From Actinomycetota bacterium (GTDB lineage Bacteria > Actinomycetota > Thermoleophilia > Solirubrobacterales > Thermoleophilaceae), in assembly GCA_005885165.1 (NCBI GenBank), contig VAXR01000124.1, positions 1-17,711 of the forward strand: a stretch of 17,711 bases of DNA, in the 5' to 3' direction. Shown one piece after another: positions 13,659-17,711 of the stretch; the first letter of the stretch is position 1, and every line of letters begins with the position of its first letter. The notes under the pieces were generated by a model. That model worked only from the letters and a program-made list of their open reading frames with translations. It made no database searches and had not been told where the DNA came from. A program made the position numbers and the translations under genes.

Positions 13659-15358
13659 CCCTCTCCCGGGGCCTCTTCGAACACCTCGGTCGCCCCGTAC
13701 TCCTGCTTCAGCCGCTCGATCAGCTCCTCGGCGCTGATGGCCGCCGCCGTGGCCGCCTCGTCGGCCTTGTCGCTCAGCTCGTAGTCGAGCGCCAGCGCGT
13801 GGCCGGTGAGCGCCCGCAGCGAGGTCTGCACCAGCTCGCGGTTGCGCTCCACGGTCTTGCGCGAGAACCCCGCGAGCGCCGGAAAGGCGATCGTCAGCCG
13901 ATCGCCCTCGAGCGTGCTCGGCCGCGCGCCGTCGAGGCAGGCGCCGACCATCGCGTTCTCCGACCTCACCTGATCCACGACCGCGGGCCACAGCGTCCGG
14001 ACCTGCTCGAGGTCGAGCTCGATGGCCGGCTCGGGCTCCTCGTCGGGGTCGAGGGCGACCGCCGCCGCAGGTGCAGCCGCGGCGGGTGCGGACACCGGCG
14101 CGGATGCCGCGGCGGGCGGCCTTGCCGAAGCCGGCCGCTCCCCGCCGGCCGCGGCCGCGGCGCGCGGGGTCTCAGGCGGCCCGGCCTCCCCGCTGCCGGC
14201 GTCGGGGGACGCCGCGCCTTCGTCCGAGCGCGAGTATCCAGATCCGCCCGCGCGCTCGCCGCCGAGCCTGCGCTCCACCTGAGGCTGCGCCGCCTTGAGC
14301 AGGGCAAGCTCGAGCTGGATCCGCGGGTCCGACCCGTCCTTCACGGCGCTCAGGCTCGCAGCCAGCAGGTCGACCGCGCGCAGGATCTCGGCCTGCGCGA
14401 TCCGATCGGCCTGGGCAGCGACGCGATCGGTCTGCTCCGCGGTCACGGCGAACGAGTCGGGCACCTCGCCCAGCGTCTGGACCACGAAGAGATGCCGCAG
14501 ATGGGCGGCGAGATCGCGCATGAACTGGACCACGTCGCGTCCGGACGCCGACAGCCGCTCGACCGCCAGGAGGGCCGCCTTCGGGTCGTGGTCGGCGAGC
14601 GAGTCGGCGGCGTCGAAGACGAGCTCGGCGTCGGCCACGCCGAGGATCTCCATGACGTCGTCGAGCTTCACCTCGCGGCCGCCGTAGGTCACGAGCTGCT
14701 CCAGCGTGCCGAGCGCGTCGCGGAAGCTCCCCGTGGCGGCGCGGGCGATCATCGCGAGGGCGGCGTCGGAGACCTCGATGCCCTCCTCCTCCGCCACCCG
14801 CCGCAGCACGCCCTGGATCTGCTGGAGCGACGGGCGATGGAAGTCGAACCGGTGACAGCGGTCCACGATCGTGGCGGGCACCTTGTGAGCCTCGGTCGTC
14901 GCCAGCACGAACACCACATGCGCCGGCGGCTCCTCGAGCGTCTTCAGGAACGCGTTCCAGGCCGACGTGGAGAGCATGTGGGCCTCGTCGAGGATGTAGA
15001 CGCGCGAGCCGCCCCCCATCGGGGCGAGGGCCACGTTCTCACGCAGCTCGCGGATGTCGTCGACCGAGTTGTTCGAGGCCGCGTCCATCTCGACCACGTC
15101 GAGCGAGCTGCCGGCCATGATTGCGGCGCACGCCGTGTCGTCCGGCGAGAAGTCGACTCGCGGCCCGCCCTCGGCGTTCAGGGCGCACGCGAGCAGCTTG
15201 GCCATGCCGGTCTTGCCGGTGCCGCGCGATCCCACGAAGAGATACGCGTGGTGCACCTTGCCGAGCTCGATCGCGTTCCGCAGGGTGCGCACGATGTGCT
15301 CCTGCGCGACCACCTCGTCAAAGGTTCGGGGGCGGTGGCGGCGGTAAAGCGAGAGCAC
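13655..15358 (-). CDS. dnaX: DNA polymerase III subunit gamma/tau
   Basis: The clamp-loader ATPase of the replisome, 567 residues. The AAA+ domain has Walker A GSRGTGKT (43-50), Walker B VYILDEAH (120-127) and the sensor segment ATTEAHKVPATIVDRC. Domain III follows (about 225-360), then an Ala/Pro-rich linker (about 378-445) and a C-terminal tau-like domain ending in acidic residues. The four-cysteine zinc module normal between Walker A and EMDAAS is largely lost: only Cys77 remains in place, plus Cys58. No A-rich slippage site for a separate gamma form is seen. GTG at 15358 is preferred over TTG 15361 because TACGAT lies 6 nt upstream. It overlaps ybaB by 4 nt. Confidence 0.96.
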   Translation of the reverse strand: MLSLYRRHRPRTFDEVVAQEHIVRTLRNAIELGKVHHAYLFVGSRGTGKTGMAKLLACALNAEGGPRVDFSPDDTACAAIMAGSSLDVVEMDAASNNSVDDIRELRENVALAPMGGGSRVYILDEAHMLSTSAWNAFLKTLEEPPAHVVFVLATTEAHKVPATIVDRCHRFDFHRPSLQQIQGVLRRVAEEEGIEVSDAALAMIARAATGSFRDALGTLEQLVTYGGREVKLDDVMEILGVADAELVFDAADSLADHDPKAALLAVERLSASGRDVVQFMRDLAAHLRHLFVVQTLGEVPDSFAVTAEQTDRVAAQADRIAQAEILRAVDLLAASLSAVKDGSDPRIQLELALLKAAQPQVERRLGGERAGGSGYSRSDEGAASPDAGSGEAGPPETPRAAAAAGGERPASARPPAAASAPVSAPAAAAPAAAVALDPDEEPEPAIELDLEQVRTLWPAVVDQVRSENAMVGACLDGARPSTLEGDRLTIAFPALAGFSRKTVERNRELVQTSLRALTGHALALDYELSDKADEAATAAAISAEELIERLKQEYGATEVFEEAPGEG

Positions 15359-15364
15359 CAAAGC

Positions 15365-15370
15365 ATCGTA
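15365..15370 (-). promoter_or_regulatory. Putative -10 (TACGAT) of the dnaX operon
   Basis: TACGAT on the minus strand ends 6 nt before the dnaX GTG at 15358. It lies in a 52-bp, very GC-rich spacer with no Shine-Dalgarno, pointing to leaderless transcription. No -35 is recognisable. Confidence 0.4.
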
Positions 15371-15410
15371 GCCGCGGGCCCGGCGGGGGCGGGCGACCGC
15401 GAGAGAGCGC

Positions 15411-16175
15411 CTACTCCGACCGCCGCCCCGCCGACAGCACCGGCGTGGCCTGGCCGGCGACGGCCCCCCGGCGCAGCTTCGATCGGATCCTCAAGAGGTC
15501 GCGGAACGTCTGGAGCGAGGACCAGACGGGCCGCAGGCGCGTCCCGTGCGAGTAGTAGCAGTTGACCGGCACCTCGCGCACCTCGAGGCCGAGCTGCTTC
15601 GCGTCCACGAGCAGCTCCATGTCGAAGCTGAACCTGTCGACGGTGAGCAGCGAGGCGAGCTGCCGCCCCTCCTCCCGACGCAGGAGCTTGAACCCGCACT
15701 GCGTGTCGCTGATCCCCGGCAGGAGCAGCCGCTGCACGAGGTAGTTGCCGAACCTCGAGATCGCCGCGCGGTACCAGCGCTGCGCCTCGTGGATGCTGTC
15801 GGGGTCGACGTAGCGCGAGCCGATCACCACGGGGGTCCCGGCCTCGGCCACCGGCAAGAGCTTCGCGACCTCCTCGATCGGCAGCGAGCTGTCGGCGTCC
15901 ATGAACAGGATGTACTCCCCCTCGGCAGCGAGAATCCCCTCGCGCACAGCGGCGCCCTTCCCGCGGTTCTGCTCGTGGCGGAGCACCTGCGGCGGCATCG
16001 CGACGCCCGTCGCGTTCCTCGCCGCTTCGGCGGTGCCGTCCGAGCTGCCGTCGTCCACCACGATCACCTCCGCGTCGAGGCCGGTAGACCCGAGGTAGGC
16101 GGCGATCGCGGTGAGCGTCGGCGGCAGGCGCTCGGCCTCGTTGTACGCGGGGATGACGATCGACAGGGTCACCAT
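15411..16175 (-). CDS. GT2 glycosyltransferase, polyprenyl-phosphate sugar transferase-like
   Basis: A 254-residue family 2 glycosyltransferase with a GT-A fold. The start LSIVIPAYNEAERLPPTL (4-21), VIVVDDGSSDGT (37-48), NRGKGAAVREG (70-80), the metal-binding MDAD (Asp93, Asp95) and DTQCGFKLL (157-165) resemble dolichyl/polyprenyl-phosphate glucose or mannose synthases (ALG5/DPM1-like). Such enzymes make a lipid-linked sugar donor at the inner membrane face. No transmembrane helix is evident, so it would be peripheral. ATG at 16175 overlaps by 7 bp the end of the YfhO-like membrane protein gene, so the pair is probably cotranscribed and linked in cell-envelope glycosylation (inference). Sugar specificity cannot be read from sequence. 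Confidence 0.93.
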   Translation of the reverse strand: MVTLSIVIPAYNEAERLPPTLTAIAAYLGSTGLDAEVIVVDDGSSDGTAEAARNATGVAMPPQVLRHEQNRGKGAAVREGILAAEGEYILFMDADSSLPIEEVAKLLPVAEAGTPVVIGSRYVDPDSIHEAQRWYRAAISRFGNYLVQRLLLPGISDTQCGFKLLRREEGRQLASLLTVDRFSFDMELLVDAKQLGLEVREVPVNCYYSHGTRLRPVWSSLQTFRDLLRIRSKLRRGAVAGQATPVLSAGRRSE

Positions 16176-17711
16176 CGTCGGTCACCGGGCGCGAGCCGGT
16201 CCGAGAGCAGGGCGGTGGCCGCCAGGGCGGCCAGGGTGAACGCCGAGACGGCCGCGCCGATCCAGAACGACGCGTGGCGCACAGAGAGCTCGACGGTGTG
16301 GCTGCCGGCCGCCAGCGGCAGGCCGATCGCGGCGTAATCGGTGCGCCGGACCGGAACCTCCCGGCCGTCGACCTTCGCCCGCCACGACGGGAAGTAGGCG
16401 TTTCCCACGACCAGCCAGCCGCGGCCGCCCGCCGGAACGTCGACCCGCAGCCGGTCCGGGGCGAGCTCGTGCATGCTGGCTGCGCGGAAGGTGGAATGCG
16501 TTCCGGTCACGGCGTTCTCTTGGGCTGGGATCAGAGCGAGCCTGCTGGGGTCGAGCCGGCCCGCCGCGAGCACCGCGAGCGCGGCGCCCGTGCCGAGCGG
16601 GCGCGCCGACGGGACCACGAAGGCGCGCGGCAGTGCCGCGGGGTCCTGCCAGACCGTCGCATCGGTACCACGGTACACGGGGCGGAACGCCGGGTCGGGC
16701 GGCGGGGCGCCGGGTGCCGTCACGTAATAGCGCGTGTTGAAGAGCCGAAGGCCCCGCAGTCCGGCGCCGGCCGGGACCGGTGTGGTGTTCACGTGCTCGG
16801 CGAAGCCCCGCTGACCGAGGACGCGCGTCGCGAAGGTGGCCCAGCGATCGGCCTGCGGCAGGTCGTAGCCCATCACGGTCTCGAGACGCGTAGGCGCTCC
16901 GGTGTTGGGCGGGAGGACGTCGTTGATCACCCCCGGGGAGACCGAGCTCGTTCGAGAAGCGCGGTGCTCCGCCAGGAAGCGCACGGCGCCGGTCGTCGGC
17001 AGGTGCGCGCTCGAGGACGGGAGCCAGACGTTGTACGGCTGGAAGAGCGCGAGGTCCGCCACGCAGACGACGAGCACGAGTACGACAGCGGCGGTTCGCC
17101 GGAGGCGGCCGAGCACGAGGAGGCAGAGGGCGCCGAGCACGAGGAACAGCGCGAATCGGCCAGCCGCCGCGATGAGGTGGTGGCGGGCGGGGTTGAGGTT
17201 GCCCGAGCTGCGGTCGAGCAGCGCCACGAACGCGACGAGCGCGCCGAGCCCGGCCGTCCAGATCAGCGCCGCGCGAACCGGCATGGCCCGCCGGGCCAGC
17301 GAGCTAACAGCGGCGCCTGCTCCCACCGCGCCGGCGAGGGCCACGATCGCATACATCCGGCCGATCACGACGAGCTTGAACGGCCAGACGGAGTGGAAGA
17401 GCCAGTTCATCGGCGGCACGCCGAAGCGCGCCATGAGCGCCAGCCCGGCGACGATCGCAAGCGCACGCGCCGGTGCCAGCCGCCGCGCGCGCCATCCCCC
17501 CACGAGAGCCAGCAGCATCGCCGCCACCCCGAAGTAGACGGCGAACGACGAATACGTGGTGAGCCCGGGGACGCCGCTCAGCCGGTCGAGCCCATACACG
17601 TTGGGGAGCGCGTAGAGGATCGAGGCCCACGCCGGCACGTGCTGCCCGGCCTGCACATGCGAGGTAGCGGAGACGGAATCCCTGAGCGCCTCGAAAAACG
17701 GCAGCGCCACG
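16169..17711 (-). CDS. YfhO-like multi-pass membrane protein, N-terminus beyond window
   Basis: At least 513 residues, open to the right edge; the GTG near 17710 is probably internal since such proteins are usually longer. About six hydrophobic helices occur in the first 215 residues (for example FAVYFGVAAMLLALVGG, FALFLVLGALCLLVLG, VVLVLVVCVADLALF), then a large soluble domain, then one last helix near the C-terminus (FWIGAAVSAFTLAALAATAL). The segment WLVVGNAYFPSWRAKVDGRE, followed by LPLAAGSHTVELSV, is typical of YfhO-like membrane proteins thought to be lipid-linked sugar-dependent glycosyltransferases of surface polymers. Its coupling to a GT2 donor-synthase gene downstream fits that role. 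The catalytic region would be in the missing N-terminus, so function is tentative. Confidence 0.8.
   Translation of the reverse strand, partial: VALPFFEALRDSVSATSHVQAGQHVPAWASILYALPNVYGLDRLSGVPGLTTYSSFAVYFGVAAMLLALVGGWRARRLAPARALAIVAGLALMARFGVPPMNWLFHSVWPFKLVVIGRMYAIVALAGAVGAGAAVSSLARRAMPVRAALIWTAGLGALVAFVALLDRSSGNLNPARHHLIAAAGRFALFLVLGALCLLVLGRLRRTAAVVLVLVVCVADLALFQPYNVWLPSSSAHLPTTGAVRFLAEHRASRTSSVSPGVINDVLPPNTGAPTRLETVMGYDLPQADRWATFATRVLGQRGFAEHVNTTPVPAGAGLRGLRLFNTRYYVTAPGAPPPDPAFRPVYRGTDATVWQDPAALPRAFVVPSARPLGTGAALAVLAAGRLDPSRLALIPAQENAVTGTHSTFRAASMHELAPDRLRVDVPAGGRGWLVVGNAYFPSWRAKVDGREVPVRRTDYAAIGLPLAAGSHTVELSVRHASFWIGAAVSAFTLAALAATALLSDRLAPGDRRW

Noticed and set aside
14020..14230. Programmed frameshift site for a short DnaX (gamma) form
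   Set aside because: No A-rich slippery run is present in the Ala/Pro linker region.
13799..15565. Plus-strand open frame of 588 codons opposite dnaX
   Set aside because: Antisense shadow, Arg/His/Leu-rich with no recognisable domain.

Overview
The window is high-GC bacterial DNA with tightly packed genes, GTG starts and G/C-ending codons. The gene set suggests a deep-branching Actinomycetota, most likely class Thermoleophilia (Solirubrobacterales/Gaiellales type). It includes a type-E succinate dehydrogenase (SdhA-SdhB-SdhE), overlapping lysC-asd, a dnaX-ybaB-recR cluster and two TetR regulators. The class is an inference from gene content; there is no rRNA or other direct taxonomic marker. 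No CRISPR, tRNA, rRNA, insertion sequence or phage gene was found, and no stretch over 300 bases lacks a gene.

Layout. (1) 1-338, minus: a TetR regulator cut by the left edge, divergent from (2) 415-4109, plus: sdhA-sdhB-sdhE. (3) 4110-4282: a spacer with two strong inverted repeats, then (4) 4283-6336, plus: a TetR regulator and an ABC1/UbiB-like kinase joined by an ATGA overlap. (5) 6337-6561: a structured spacer with a minus-strand terminator and mutually exclusive hairpins. (6) 6562-7221, plus: a LuxR-type regulator whose receiver has lost its phosphorylation site. (7) 7229-9591, minus: lysC-asd for aspartate-family amino acids. (8) 9618-10844, plus: a membrane-anchored, degenerate GH3 protein, divergent from lysC across 26 bp. 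(9) 10795-15358, minus: dnaX, ybaB, a GGDEF/HD-GYP c-di-GMP protein, recR and a small membrane protein. (10) 15411-17711, minus: a GT2 glycosyltransferase overlapping a large YfhO-like membrane protein cut by the right edge.

Most genes are housekeeping: respiration, lysine/threonine/methionine precursors, replication and repair, and polyprenol-linked sugar transfer. The points most worth a second look are these. Six gene starts without a usable Shine-Dalgarno carry a TANNNT -10 hexamer 6-9 nt upstream, which suggests widespread leaderless transcription. lysC and the GH3 gene have overlapping back-to-back -10 elements. The luxR leader can form two alternative folds, and the lysC-asd transcript may run antisense through luxR to a textbook terminator. 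A c-di-GMP enzyme gene sits inside the dnaX-ybaB-recR group. Several proteins have lost hallmark residues: the LuxR receiver, the GH3 active site and the DnaX zinc site. SdhB has gained a cluster cysteine.
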